A DNA stretch of 64,000 nucleotides, taken from assembly GCF_003063575.1 (NCBI RefSeq), contig NZ_NESC01000001.1, positions 372,001 through 436,000 on the forward strand, given 5' to 3'. The notes under the pieces are model-generated. The model had not been told where the DNA came from. It worked only from the letters and a program-made list of their open reading frames with translations, and searched no databases. A program made the position numbers and the translations under genes. Positions 35,763-44,755 of this stretch are shown in pieces (the stretch's first letter is position 1; each line of letters starts with the position of its first letter). This DNA comes from Limnohabitans sp. Jir72 (GTDB lineage Bacteria; Pseudomonadota; Gammaproteobacteria; Burkholderiales; Burkholderiaceae_C).

Positions 35763-38700
35763 ATGTCGATACACGTTGCCCTGCACCACGTCACCCATTA
35801 CACCTACGACCGGCCGGTTCAGCTCGGCCCGCAAGTCATCCGCTTGCGCCCCGCACCGCACAGCCGCAGCCGCATCCTGAGCTACAGCCTCAAGGTCGAG
35901 CCCGCAGATCACTTCATCAACTGGCAGCAGGACGCCTTTGCCAACTACCAAGCGCGGCTGGTCTTCCCCAAAAAGACCACCTCGTTCAAGGTGACCGTGG
36001 ACGTGGTCACCGAAATGGCCGTGTTCAACCCCTTTGATTTCTTTCTGGAGCCCTCGGCCGAGGAAGTGCCCTTCAAGTACTCGGACCTGGTCAAGGAGGA
36101 GTTGCAGTCTTACCTGGACAAGGACAACAAAACGCCCTTGTTCAAAAAATACCTGGCCAGCCTGGACCGCAAGCGCCAGCGCACCATCGACTTCCTCGTC
36201 CAGATCAACCAGCGCCTGCACCAGGACATCCGCTACACCATCCGCATGGAGCCCGGGGTGCAAACGCCCGAAGAAACGCTGACCCTGAAAAGCGGCTCTT
36301 GCCGCGACTCGGCCTGGCTGCTGGTGCAGCTCTTCCGCCACATGAACATCGCGGCCCGCTTTGTCTCGGGTTACCTGATCCAACTCGCCCCAGACGTGAA
36401 ATCGCTCGACGGCCCCAGCGGCACCGAAGTCGACTTCACAGACCTGCACGCTTGGTGCGAGGTGTATTTGCCCGGCGCAGGCTGGGTGGGGCTGGACCCC
36501 ACATCGGGCCTCTTGGCCGGTGAGGGGCACATTCCGCTGGCCTGCACCCCGCAACCCTCAGCAGCGGCACCGATCGAAGGCCTGATGGACAAGGCCGAGG
36601 TCGAGTTCAGCCACGAGATGAGCGTGACGCGCATCCACGAGTCGCCCCGCGTGACCAAGCCTTACACCGACGAGCAATGGGCCCAGGTGCTGCAGCTGGG
36701 CGAACAGGTCGATGCACAACTGGTGGCTGAGGACGTGCGCCTGACCATGGGCGGCGAGCCCACCTTTGTGTCCACGCAAGACCCCGATGGTGCCGAGTGG
36801 AACACCGATGCCCTGGGCCCGACCAAGCGGGGCCTGGCCACCGAGCTGGTGCACAAGCTGCGCCAGCAATACGGTCAAGGCGGCTTCTTGCACTTTGGCC
36901 AAGGCAAGTGGTACCCGGGCGAGCAGCTGCCACGCTGGGCGCTTTCCATTTACTGGCGTGCCGATGGCTCGCCCTGCTGGCAAAACCCCGAGGTGTTCGC
37001 CGACGAACGCGAGCCCAGCCACTACACCAGCGCCGATGCAAAGCGTTTCGTTCAGGGCCTGACACAGCAATTGGGCTTGCCAGACGACACCGTGCTGCCG
37101 GGCTACGAAGACACCTGGTACTACCTCTGGCGCGAACGCCGATTGCCGGTGAACGTGGACCCGTTTGACGCCAAGCTGGACGACGAGATGGAGCGCAACC
37201 GCCTGCGCCGCATCTTCAGCCAAGGCCTGGACCAGCCGGTGGGTTATGTGTTGCCGATTCAGCCTGTAGAAGCGGACACACCCGAGTTGACCGACCCACA
37301 GTGGCAAACCGGCCGCTGGTTCCTGCGAGACGAACGCATGTACCTCATGCCCGGCGACTCGCCCATGGGCTGGCGCCTGCCGCTGGACTCGCTGCCTTGG
37401 GCCGCGCCGACCGACCGTTGGCACATGATCGAGCAAGACCCCTTTTCGCCACATCTCGCCCCACGCCACCCCCTGCCCTCCATGGCGCCCGTGACGCAGC
37501 AGGCGCGCCATGCCAAAGCCATGCCCGCGCAAGCGCCGGTGGCCAAGTTCGAGTCCGACCCGTCGGTGGTGCGAACCGCTTTGTGCGTGGAAGTGCGCGA
37601 CCCCAACCGCGCCAACGGCCCCAAGGTGGAAGCCGAGGCCATGGCCAAAGGCGAAAAATCTGGCGTGCTTTACGTCTTCATGCCGCCCCTGGCGAGGCTG
37701 GAAGATTACCTGGCCTTGGTCAGCGCCGTGGAGGCGACCGCCGTGAAGCTGGGCCTGAAGATCGTCATGGAAGGCTACCCGCCGCCGCGCGACCCACGCC
37801 TGAAACTCCTGCAGGTCACGCCCGACCCGGGCGTGATCGAGGTCAACATCCACCCGGCCCACAACTGGACCGAGCTGGTCGAGCACACCGAGTTTTTGTA
37901 CCAAGCGGCTTTCGAGACGCGCCTGTCGGCCGAAAAGTTCATGACCGATGGCCGCCACACCGGCACCGGCGGCGGCAACCACATGGTGATGGGCGGGGCC
38001 ACACCTGCTGACAGCCCCTTCCTGCGCCGCCCCGAGGTGCTGGCCAGCCTCATCCTTTATTGGCACAACCACCCGAGCTTGAGCTATTTGTTCAGCGGCA
38101 TGTTCATCGGCCCCACCAGCCAGGCACCACGGGTGGACGAGGCTCGCAACGACCAGGTCTATGAGCTGGAGATCGCGCTGCGCGAGATCACACGCAACCG
38201 CCAGAAGTTTGGTGCCGACATGCCGCCGTGGCTGGTGGACCGCACCCTGCGCAACATTTTGGTGGACGTGACCGGCAACACGCACCGCAGCGAGTTTTGC
38301 ATCGACAAGATGTACTCGCCCGACAGCAGCACAGGGCGTTTGGGCCTGTTGGAGCTGCGGGCGTTTGAGATGCCGCCGCACGCCCGCATGAGCATCGTGC
38401 AGCAGCTGCTTCTGCGTGCGCTGGTGGCCCGCTTTTGGGATGCGCCGTATTCAGCGCCCGTGACCCGCTGGGGCACCGAGCTGCACGACCGCTTCATGCT
38501 GCCGCACTGGATTCACAAAGACTTTGACGACGTGCTGACCGAGCTGGGCGATGCGGGCTTTCACTTTGACCCCAGCTGGTTTGCACCACATTTCGAGTTC
38601 CGCTTCCCGCTGGTCGGTCAGGTCCGGGTCGACGGCGCGGTGGTGACGCTGCGCAACGCGCTGGAGCCCTGGCACGTCATGGGCGAAGAAAGCTCAGCAG

Positions 38701-39164
38701 GCGGCACCGCCCGCTATGTGGACTCGTCGCTCGAGCGCATCGAGGTCCATGTGACCGGCATGAACCCCTCACGCCACACGGTGACCGTGAACGGCAAGGC
38801 CCTGCCCCTGCAACCCACGGGTGTGGTGGGCGAATACGTGGCCAGCGTGCGCTACAAAGCCTGGAACCCGCCTTCGTCGCTGCACCCGAGCATCGGCATG
38901 CATGCGCCGCTCACGGTGGACCTGGTGGACACCTGGATGAAGCGCTCACTGGGTGGTTGCCAGTACCACGTGGTCCACCCCGGTGGCCGCAGCTACGACA
39001 GCTTCCCGGTCAACGCCTATGAGGCCGAAAGCCGACGCCTGGCGCGCTTCTTCCGCATGGGGCACACGCCCGGGGCGATGAAGCAGCTGGCGGCGCTCGG
39101 CCCCAACGCCACACTGCACGCCAGTCCTGAGTTCCCTTACACACTGGATTTGCGCAAGGCTTGA
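35763..39164 (+). CDS. Large transglutaminase-fold protein with DUF2126
   Basis: The 1133-residue protein begins with a bacterial transglutaminase N-domain (MSIHVALHHVTHYTYDRPVQ), followed by a transglutaminase core with C180 (SGSCRDSAWLLVQLF), H229 (DLHAWCEVYLPG) and D245 (LDPTSG). From about residue 300 to the end it is the DUF2126 region (TMGGEPTFVSTQDPDGAEWN, GGGNHMVMGGATPADSPFLR, EMPPHARMSIVQQLLLRALV). It likely cleaves or forms amide bonds on a peptide or modified substrate. Its stop overlaps a possible TTG of the next gene. Confidence 0.92.
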   Translation: MSIHVALHHVTHYTYDRPVQLGPQVIRLRPAPHSRSRILSYSLKVEPADHFINWQQDAFANYQARLVFPKKTTSFKVTVDVVTEMAVFNPFDFFLEPSAEEVPFKYSDLVKEELQSYLDKDNKTPLFKKYLASLDRKRQRTIDFLVQINQRLHQDIRYTIRMEPGVQTPEETLTLKSGSCRDSAWLLVQLFRHMNIAARFVSGYLIQLAPDVKSLDGPSGTEVDFTDLHAWCEVYLPGAGWVGLDPTSGLLAGEGHIPLACTPQPSAAAPIEGLMDKAEVEFSHEMSVTRIHESPRVTKPYTDEQWAQVLQLGEQVDAQLVAEDVRLTMGGEPTFVSTQDPDGAEWNTDALGPTKRGLATELVHKLRQQYGQGGFLHFGQGKWYPGEQLPRWALSIYWRADGSPCWQNPEVFADEREPSHYTSADAKRFVQGLTQQLGLPDDTVLPGYEDTWYYLWRERRLPVNVDPFDAKLDDEMERNRLRRIFSQGLDQPVGYVLPIQPVEADTPELTDPQWQTGRWFLRDERMYLMPGDSPMGWRLPLDSLPWAAPTDRWHMIEQDPFSPHLAPRHPLPSMAPVTQQARHAKAMPAQAPVAKFESDPSVVRTALCVEVRDPNRANGPKVEAEAMAKGEKSGVLYVFMPPLARLEDYLALVSAVEATAVKLGLKIVMEGYPPPRDPRLKLLQVTPDPGVIEVNIHPAHNWTELVEHTEFLYQAAFETRLSAEKFMTDGRHTGTGGGNHMVMGGATPADSPFLRRPEVLASLILYWHNHPSLSYLFSGMFIGPTSQAPRVDEARNDQVYELEIALREITRNRQKFGADMPPWLVDRTLRNILVDVTGNTHRSEFCIDKMYSPDSSTGRLGLLELRAFEMPPHARMSIVQQLLLRALVARFWDAPYSAPVTRWGTELHDRFMLPHWIHKDFDDVLTELGDAGFHFDPSWFAPHFEFRFPLVGQVRVDGAVVTLRNALEPWHVMGEESSAGGTARYVDSSLERIEVHVTGMNPSRHTVTVNGKALPLQPTGVVGEYVASVRYKAWNPPSSLHPSIGMHAPLTVDLVDTWMKRSLGGCQYHVVHPGGRSYDSFPVNAYEAESRRLARFFRMGHTPGAMKQLAALGPNATLHASPEFPYTLDLRKA

Positions 39165-39178
39165 GCGACAATGGTTCA

Positions 39179-41977
39179 ATGAATGAATCCAGCCAAAGCA
39201 CTGTCCAACATCTGGACGCGCAAGCCATGTCCTGGCTGGCGCACCAGGCCTTGGCCGCGCCCGAGGGACACTGGGATGAACTGCGCGGATTGACCCTTGC
39301 GCCCACGGCACAAGAGCAAGCGTCGGATGCGCACATGAGCAGTGCTTGGCAAACGTTCATCGACCATGTGGCGGGCGAAGGCCTGCAGGGTCTGAACGTG
39401 CGCATGAAAAACTTGCAACGGCAAGTGCGCGACAACGGCATCACCTACAACGTGTACGCCGCGGCCGATCAGCCCCAGCGGCCATGGTCGCTCGACCTGT
39501 TCCCACTCATGGTGCCCGAGGCCAATTGGCAGCAGATCGAAGCGGGTGTGTTGCAGCGCATGCAGCTGCTCGAACGCATCATGGCCGACGCCTACGGCCC
39601 CCAAAAACTGGTGCTCGACGGGCATTTGCCTGCGGCGCTCATACAAGGCCACCCCGCGTACCTGCCCGCCATGCATGGCGTGCCGCCAGTGGGGGGCCGT
39701 TATTTGTCGGTGGCCGCATTCGATCTGGCACGCGGGCCGGATGGCTGCTGGTGGCTCTTGTCGCAACGCACGCAAGCGCCTTCGGGCTTGGGCTATTTGC
39801 TGGAAAACCGTTTGATCGTCTCGCGCTTGTTTCCGCAGGCGTTTGAAGCGTTTCCTGTCAAGCGCCTGGCCGAGACCTACCGCACGCTGATCGACGGCAT
39901 CAAGGCCAGAAGCCCGGCGGGTGCTTCGGCCCACATCGCACTGCTCACGCCTGGCCCCTACAACGAAACCTATTTTGAACACGCCTACCTGGCCCGCTAC
40001 CTGGGCCTGAGCTTGGTGCAGGGCAACGACCTGACGGTGCGCGACGAAAAGCTTTACCTCAAAACCCTGCAAGGCCTGCAACCGGTGCACGGCCTTTTGC
40101 GCCGCGTGGACGACGATTGGCTGGACCCGCTGGAGCTGCGCGCCGACTCCACGCTGGGCGTGCCCGGCCTCTTGCAGGCGGTGCGCAGTGGCAACGTGCT
40201 GGTGGCCAACACACCCGGCTCGGGTTTTCTGGAGTCGAACGCGCTGCTGGGCTTCATGCCTGCGCTGGCGCGTGACCTGTTGGGTGAAGAACTGCAGCTG
40301 CCCGCCATTCCGAGTTGGTGGTGCGGCGAAGCAGCGGCCCTGAAAGATGTGTTGCCGCGCATCGGCAGCTGCGTGATCAAACCCACCTACCCTTACAACA
40401 CCGACCGCCACAGCTTTGAGCCTGTGCTGGGCCACCAACTGAGCCGCCGCGAACAGGACGAATGGGCGGGCCGCATCCTGCGCGACCCGGATGCCTTCAC
40501 CCTGCAGTCGTGGTTGCCGCTGTCGCACCAGCCCACCTGGCAAACCCGGGTGGATGGCCCAAGCGAAAGCCAAGCGGCGATTGAATCTCGCCCAGTGGTG
40601 CTGCGCGTGTTTGCCGTGGCCGATGCACAAGGCGGCTGGCAGGTGCTGCCCGGTGGCTTGGCGCGGCTGGGCACCCGCGAAGGCATTGCCTCGATGCAGC
40701 GCGGCGGCAGCAGCGCCGATGTGTGGGTGCAGGCGAGCTCGGCTGAGGCCGCTGAGGGCGGCGCCCTTGCGGACGACGGTGTGCGTGCCCAGACGGGAAC
40801 GGCTCAGCGTTTGGTGCCCGGCGATAACACACCCCGCGCCGTCTTGGCGACCCAAACACAGTCGTCCGTGCCCATGGCACCATCCCAATCGCAATCCCAA
40901 TCCCAATCCCAATCCCAATCCCAATCGCCATCGCAACAGCCCTCGGCCAAGGTGTTGGCCCAGCGCCAGCGCTTGGTCACCAGCCGTGCTGCCGAAAACC
41001 TGTTCTGGATGGGCCGCTACACCGAGCGCACCGAAAACACCTTGCGCCTGGTGCGCCTGAGCTTGGAAATCCTGAACAGCGAAAACCAGAACCAGCCCCA
41101 GCTGCTGAACTTCATCACCCAAATGGCCACACGCCACGGCCTGGTGCGCCCCGGCGTGCCTGCGGCGGCGCTGTCGCACCGTGTGTTTGAACGCTCGCTG
41201 ATCGCGGGTCTGTGGGACAAAAAACTCGCCACCAGCGTGGGCTTCAACCTGCGTTCGGTGCGGCTGGCAGCGGCCTCGGTGCGCGAGCGTTTGTCGCCCG
41301 AGCACTGGCGCTTGCTGGAACAAGCCGAGTTGCGCTTTTTCAACTCGGTGGCCAGCGACAACTCGCAAGACACCGTGGAAGTGCAAGGCCTGCTGGCCGA
41401 GACCAGCCAGATGCTGGCGGCCCTGACCGGTGCGCAAACCGACCGCATGACACGCGACGACGGCTGGCGCCTTTTGTCGATTGGCCGCCACATCGAGCGG
41501 CTCGAATTTTTATCGAGCGCCTTGAGCAGCGCCGTGCAAGGCGGATTGATCGGCGAACAAGCCGGGTTTGACGCCGTGCTCGACCTGTTTGACAGCACCA
41601 TCAGCTTCCACGCGCAGTACCAGCAAAGCCGCACGCCCCAGGCCCTGCTGGACCTGCTGGTGACCAACCCCGACAACCCGCGTGCTTTGGGCTGGGTGGC
41701 GCACACCCTGCGCTCGCGCCTGCTGCGCATGGGCAACTTGGCCGACGGCGTCACCTTGCCGCTGGCAGGTTTGGTGCCACGCTTGGTGGACCTCACACCC
41801 GAAGCCCTGTGGCCACTGGACTGCCGGGCCGATGCGATCTGGACCACCTCGGTCCAGCCCCTGCCCTTGCACGCGGCATTGGCCGATTGCCAGACCGCCG
41901 CGCGGCATGTGTCTGACCAACTGTGTGGCCTGTTCTTCACCCACAGTGGTGAGGCCCGTTTCAGCTTTGTCTCTTGA
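39179..41977 (+). CDS. Circularly permuted ATP-grasp fused to alpha-E domain
   Basis: The 932-residue fusion has an N-terminal ATP-grasp (DUF404/407) of about 530 residues (DNGITYNVYAAADQPQRPW, LLTPGPYNETYFEHAYLARY, RRVDDDWLDPLELRADSTLG, GSCVIKPTYPYNTDRHSFEP). A low-complexity Ser-Gln linker (about 565-590) follows, then an alpha-E domain starting SRAAENLFWMGRYTERTENT. It is a fused version of the two genes at 30586-33031 and probably works with the flanking transglutaminases. ATG 39179 is preferred; TTG 39161 is possible. Confidence 0.92.
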   Translation: MNESSQSTVQHLDAQAMSWLAHQALAAPEGHWDELRGLTLAPTAQEQASDAHMSSAWQTFIDHVAGEGLQGLNVRMKNLQRQVRDNGITYNVYAAADQPQRPWSLDLFPLMVPEANWQQIEAGVLQRMQLLERIMADAYGPQKLVLDGHLPAALIQGHPAYLPAMHGVPPVGGRYLSVAAFDLARGPDGCWWLLSQRTQAPSGLGYLLENRLIVSRLFPQAFEAFPVKRLAETYRTLIDGIKARSPAGASAHIALLTPGPYNETYFEHAYLARYLGLSLVQGNDLTVRDEKLYLKTLQGLQPVHGLLRRVDDDWLDPLELRADSTLGVPGLLQAVRSGNVLVANTPGSGFLESNALLGFMPALARDLLGEELQLPAIPSWWCGEAAALKDVLPRIGSCVIKPTYPYNTDRHSFEPVLGHQLSRREQDEWAGRILRDPDAFTLQSWLPLSHQPTWQTRVDGPSESQAAIESRPVVLRVFAVADAQGGWQVLPGGLARLGTREGIASMQRGGSSADVWVQASSAEAAEGGALADDGVRAQTGTAQRLVPGDNTPRAVLATQTQSSVPMAPSQSQSQSQSQSQSQSPSQQPSAKVLAQRQRLVTSRAAENLFWMGRYTERTENTLRLVRLSLEILNSENQNQPQLLNFITQMATRHGLVRPGVPAAALSHRVFERSLIAGLWDKKLATSVGFNLRSVRLAAASVRERLSPEHWRLLEQAELRFFNSVASDNSQDTVEVQGLLAETSQMLAALTGAQTDRMTRDDGWRLLSIGRHIERLEFLSSALSSAVQGGLIGEQAGFDAVLDLFDSTISFHAQYQQSRTPQALLDLLVTNPDNPRALGWVAHTLRSRLLRMGNLADGVTLPLAGLVPRLVDLTPEALWPLDCRADAIWTTSVQPLPLHAALADCQTAARHVSDQLCGLFFTHSGEARFSFVS
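40887..40928 (+). repeat. Hexanucleotide tandem repeat encoding a Ser-Gln linker
   Basis: Seven consecutive AATCCC/AATCGC units (42 bp) encode a run of Gln-Ser pairs between the ATP-grasp and alpha-E domains. Because the unit is 6 bp, copy-number change keeps the reading frame and alters only linker length. Confidence 0.9.
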
Positions 41978-41989
41978 CCGACAGTGACC

Positions 41990-42892
41990 ATGCGCCTGGC
42001 CATCACCCACGAAACCCGCTACAGCTACAGCCCTGCCGTGCAAACCGCGCAGCATGTGGCCCACCTGCAGCCCGCCAACTCACCGTGCCAACAAGTGCTC
42101 AGCCACAGCTTGCATGTTGAGCCTGCGGCCTTTGTGCAGCACAACGTGGACGCGTATTGCAACCACCGCGCTTACTGGGCATTGACCAACCCCCACAAAG
42201 GTTTGCTGGTGCGCGCTTACAGCGAGCTGGAAACCTCAGTCATTGCGCAAGCCACCTCCTCACAAAGCTGGGAATCGGTGCGCGAACATTTCCGTTACCG
42301 GGGCGGACATCCGGCCGACGTGAACAACGGCTTTGTTTTTGGCTCGCACCATGCGCCCGTGCACGAGGCCTTTTTGGCTTATGCGCAAAGCAGCTTCACC
42401 CCGGGGCGGGCCTTGATGCCAGCGGCGCTGGAACTGACGGCGCGCATGCACAGCGATTTCACCTACGCCTCGCAAAGCACCGACATCAACACCCCGGCAC
42501 TGCAAGCGCTGCAAAGCAAACGCGGTGTTTGTCAGGACTTCGCCCACATCCTGCTGGCCTGCCTGCGCTCGCTGGGCTTGCCCGCCCGTTATGTGAGCGG
42601 CTACCTGCTGACCCAACCGCCACCGGGCCAGCCGCGCTTGGTGGGCAGCGACGCCTCGCACGCCTGGGCCTCGGTGTATTTGCCCGAGCTGGCCAGCCAC
42701 GCCTGCCAAGGCTGGCTGGACCTGGACCCCACCAACAACCGATGTGGCCTGGCCAGCCCGGGCCTGGACTATGTGCGCCTGGCGGTGGGCCGCGACTTTG
42801 CCGATGTGTCGCCCCTGCGCGGCGTGCTGCAAGGCGGTGGGGAGCACACACTGGATGTGGCCGTCACGGTGGCACCACTGGACGAGCATTGA
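41990..42892 (+). CDS. Transglutaminase-like cysteine peptidase-fold protein
   Basis: The 300-residue protein begins MRLAITHETRYSYSPAVQTA, a bacterial transglutaminase N-terminal region, followed by the core with C181 in SKRGVCQDFAHILLACLR, H224 in SDASHAWASVYLPE and D246 in WLDLDPTNN. A complete triad suggests activity as an amidase, peptidase or transferase. It lies 12 bp after the ATP-grasp/alpha-E fusion and is the third gene of the plus-strand operon. An upstream in-frame GTG at 41984 is an alternative start. Confidence 0.91.
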   Translation: MRLAITHETRYSYSPAVQTAQHVAHLQPANSPCQQVLSHSLHVEPAAFVQHNVDAYCNHRAYWALTNPHKGLLVRAYSELETSVIAQATSSQSWESVREHFRYRGGHPADVNNGFVFGSHHAPVHEAFLAYAQSSFTPGRALMPAALELTARMHSDFTYASQSTDINTPALQALQSKRGVCQDFAHILLACLRSLGLPARYVSGYLLTQPPPGQPRLVGSDASHAWASVYLPELASHACQGWLDLDPTNNRCGLASPGLDYVRLAVGRDFADVSPLRGVLQGGGEHTLDVAVTVAPLDEH

Positions 42893-42948
42893 TCCGGCCC
42901 CATGAAGTTTGAATGGCCCTTGTTTGTCAGCCATGGGCTTGTTGTTGC

Positions 42949-43028
42949 TGTAGGAGCCCACCCCTGTGGGCGATGGCTTGCAGGGCGTGTGCCACGCCCA
43001 TCGCCCACAGGGGTGGGCTCCTACAAAA
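42949..43028. repeat. REP-like pair (inverted copies)
   Basis: TGTAGGAGCCCACCCCTGTG...GATGG at 42949-42975 and its exact inverted partner ending GGGTGGGCTCCTACAAAA at 43028 form the cleanest hairpin of this family in the window. It occupies the centre of the 308-bp gap between the transglutaminase-like gene and ridA; the remaining ~170 bp up to 43200 shows no gene and presumably carries the ridA promoter. Confidence 0.85.
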
Positions 43029-43200
43029 AATCAATCCCTTGCTTGCTGCTCAAGACATCAAGAGGCCGGATCAACAAGCCACACATCGCGGCCAAAGCCT
43101 CCTGGCTGTAACAAGCCACCCTGCAGGTCAGCGCTTCAACTCCGACACGGCCGATTCAGCGACAATCTGATCCAGTTTTCAACCCTGAGATGAGCCCACC

Positions 43201-43659
43201 ATGAGCGTTTACGACACCCTGAAATCCTTGAACATCGAATTGCCACCCGTGGCGGTGCCTGCTGCGGCCTATGTACCCTACGTTCAAACCGGTAACCTGG
43301 TTTTCCTGTCCGGCCACATTGCCAAAAAAGACGGCAAAGTCTGGGCCGGCCAACTGGGCAAAAACATCGACACCACCGAAGGCCAACAAGCCGCTCGCGC
43401 CGTGGCGATTGACCTGATGGGCACGCTGCACGCCGCCGTGGGCGACCTGAACAAGGTCAAGCGCATCGTCAAGGTGATGAGCCTGGTCAACTCTACAGGC
43501 GATTTCACCGAGCAGCACCTGGTCACCAACGGATGCAGCGAGCTGCTGGGCCAGGTGTTTGGCCCGCAAGTCGGTGCACACGCCCGCAGCGCTTTTGGCG
43601 TGGCCCAGATCCCCATGGGCGCTTGCGTCGAGATCGAGCTGATCGCCGAACTGGCTTGA
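43201..43659 (+). CDS. RidA-family (YjgF/YER057c/UK114) protein
   Basis: The 152-residue product has the longer RidA-subfamily form: SLNIELPPVAVPAAAYVPYV, NLVFLSGHIAKKDGKVWAGQ, RIVKVMSLVNSTGDFTEQH and the C-terminal GAHARSAFGVAQIPMGACVE. RidA proteins remove reactive enamine/imine intermediates from amino-acid metabolism. The conserved Arg (in GAHARSA) and Glu at the end are present. It is the first of a run of small plus-strand genes. Confidence 0.92.
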   Translation: MSVYDTLKSLNIELPPVAVPAAAYVPYVQTGNLVFLSGHIAKKDGKVWAGQLGKNIDTTEGQQAARAVAIDLMGTLHAAVGDLNKVKRIVKVMSLVNSTGDFTEQHLVTNGCSELLGQVFGPQVGAHARSAFGVAQIPMGACVEIELIAELA

Positions 43660-43668
43660 CCCTCGGCC

Positions 43669-43932
43669 ATGTCCATTGAACTGAGCAAAGAAGACCGCGC
43701 TCAGGCGATTGCCAGCATTGAGCGCTACTTTGAAGCCAACTTCGAGCAAAAGATCGGCAACATTTCTGCCAGTGCCTTGCTCGGCTTTGTGCTCGAAGAA
43801 ATCGGCCCCAGCATCTACAACCGCGCCGTGAGCGATGCCAAAGAACGCATGATCACCCGCGTGGAAGATCTGGAATACGAAGTCCGTGCGGACGAATTCC
43901 AATACTGGCAAAAGTTCAACAAGCGCAAATGA
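43669..43932 (+). CDS. DUF2164 family protein
   Basis: The 87-residue soluble protein reads MSIELSKEDRAQAIASIERY, then FEANFEQKIGNISASALLGF and IYNRAVSDAKERM, matching the DUF2164 family. Function is unknown. It starts 9 bp after ridA and its stop overlaps the next start codon. Confidence 0.85.
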   Translation: MSIELSKEDRAQAIASIERYFEANFEQKIGNISASALLGFVLEEIGPSIYNRAVSDAKERMITRVEDLEYEVRADEFQYWQKFNKRK

Positions 43933-44129
43933 TGTTCAAGTTGTTTCTCGCTCTGACGCTGCTGACCGGCTTGGCCGGCTGCGGCCTGACTTCGCCGCAA
44001 GCCGTGTACGAGGGCATACGCGCCCAAGAAAAAGCCAACGCCGTCGGCACCAATGCACCGCCCAACCAGGGCTTGCCGCGCTACGACCAATACGAAAAGG
44101 AGCGCTCTGTGCGCCCTGAAACCCGCTGA
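43932..44129 (+). CDS. Small lipoprotein, unknown function
   Basis: The product is 65 residues. It has a lipoprotein signal with lipobox LAGC (MFKLFLALTLLTGLAGCGLT), so the mature, lipid-anchored part is only about 48 residues, hydrophilic and charged (EGIRAQEKANAV, RYDQYEKERSVRPETR). I do not know its function. The ATG at 43932 overlaps the DUF2164 stop; an ATG three bases earlier is equivalent. Confidence 0.75.
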   Translation: MFKLFLALTLLTGLAGCGLTSPQAVYEGIRAQEKANAVGTNAPPNQGLPRYDQYEKERSVRPETR

Positions 44130-44135
44130 CCGACC

Positions 44136-44714
44136 ATGCAAACCGTTGACCTGAAACATGCCTACCGCCTGCTCAACCACGGCCCCACCGTGCTGGTGGG
44201 CAGCGCACACGCAGGCCGCAGCAATGTGATGGCCGCTGCATGGGCCATGCCGCTGGACTTTGACACGCCCAAGGTGGCGGTCGTCATCGACAAGAGCACC
44301 CTCACGCGCGAGTTGATCGATGCCTCGGGCGTGCTCAGCCTTTGCGTGCCAACGGTGGCGATGAAAGATCGGGTCATGGCTGCAGGCGGCATGAGCGGCA
44401 AAAACCACCCCGACAAACTGAACCGTTGCAAGATCAGCACCCAAGCCGCACCGCAGACCGGCGCTCCCTTGGTGGACGGCAGCATCGCCCAGATGGAATG
44501 CCGCGTGCTGCCCGCCACCGCCCATGTGGCGGGGCCGCACGACTTGATCCTGGCCGAGGTGGTCGGGGCTTGGGCCGATGCGCGCGTGTTCAGCCAAGGC
44601 CGCTGGCACTTTGAACAAGCGCCCCCCGAACTGCGCAGCCTGCACCATGTGGCAGGCGGGCACTTTTATGCCATCGGCGAGGCGGTCCAGGCTTTGCCTG
44701 TGGCCAACGCCTGA
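44136..44714 (+). CDS. Flavin reductase family protein
   Basis: The 192-residue protein has the FMN-binding split-barrel of the flavin reductase-like family: NHGPTVLVGSAHAGRSNVMA, AAWAMPLDFDTPKVAVVIDK, TRELIDASGVLSLCVPT, and IAQMECRVLPATAHVAGPHD. Such proteins reduce FMN for a partner oxygenase or bind flavin in other redox roles. It follows the small lipoprotein gene by 6 bp. No partner monooxygenase is beside it. Confidence 0.88.
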   Translation: MQTVDLKHAYRLLNHGPTVLVGSAHAGRSNVMAAAWAMPLDFDTPKVAVVIDKSTLTRELIDASGVLSLCVPTVAMKDRVMAAGGMSGKNHPDKLNRCKISTQAAPQTGAPLVDGSIAQMECRVLPATAHVAGPHDLILAEVVGAWADARVFSQGRWHFEQAPPELRSLHHVAGGHFYAIGEAVQALPVANA

Positions 44715-44755
44715 ATTTCCAAAGCCAAAATTTTCAACAACGACCGGAGACTTTC

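Noticed and set aside
36558-38381. Minus-strand open frame of about 600 codons opposite the DUF2126 protein
   Set aside because: Same reasoning: no recognisable domain, and the other strand encodes a conserved protein throughout.
40887-40928. Phase-variation switch in the hexanucleotide tract
   Set aside because: A 6-bp unit cannot change the reading frame, so on/off switching by slippage is not expected; only linker length would vary.
39176-41491. Minus-strand open frame of about 770 codons opposite the ATP-grasp/alpha-E fusion
   Set aside because: Antisense shadow; rich in Arg, His and Gln and without any domain pattern, while the plus strand has clear conserved motifs.
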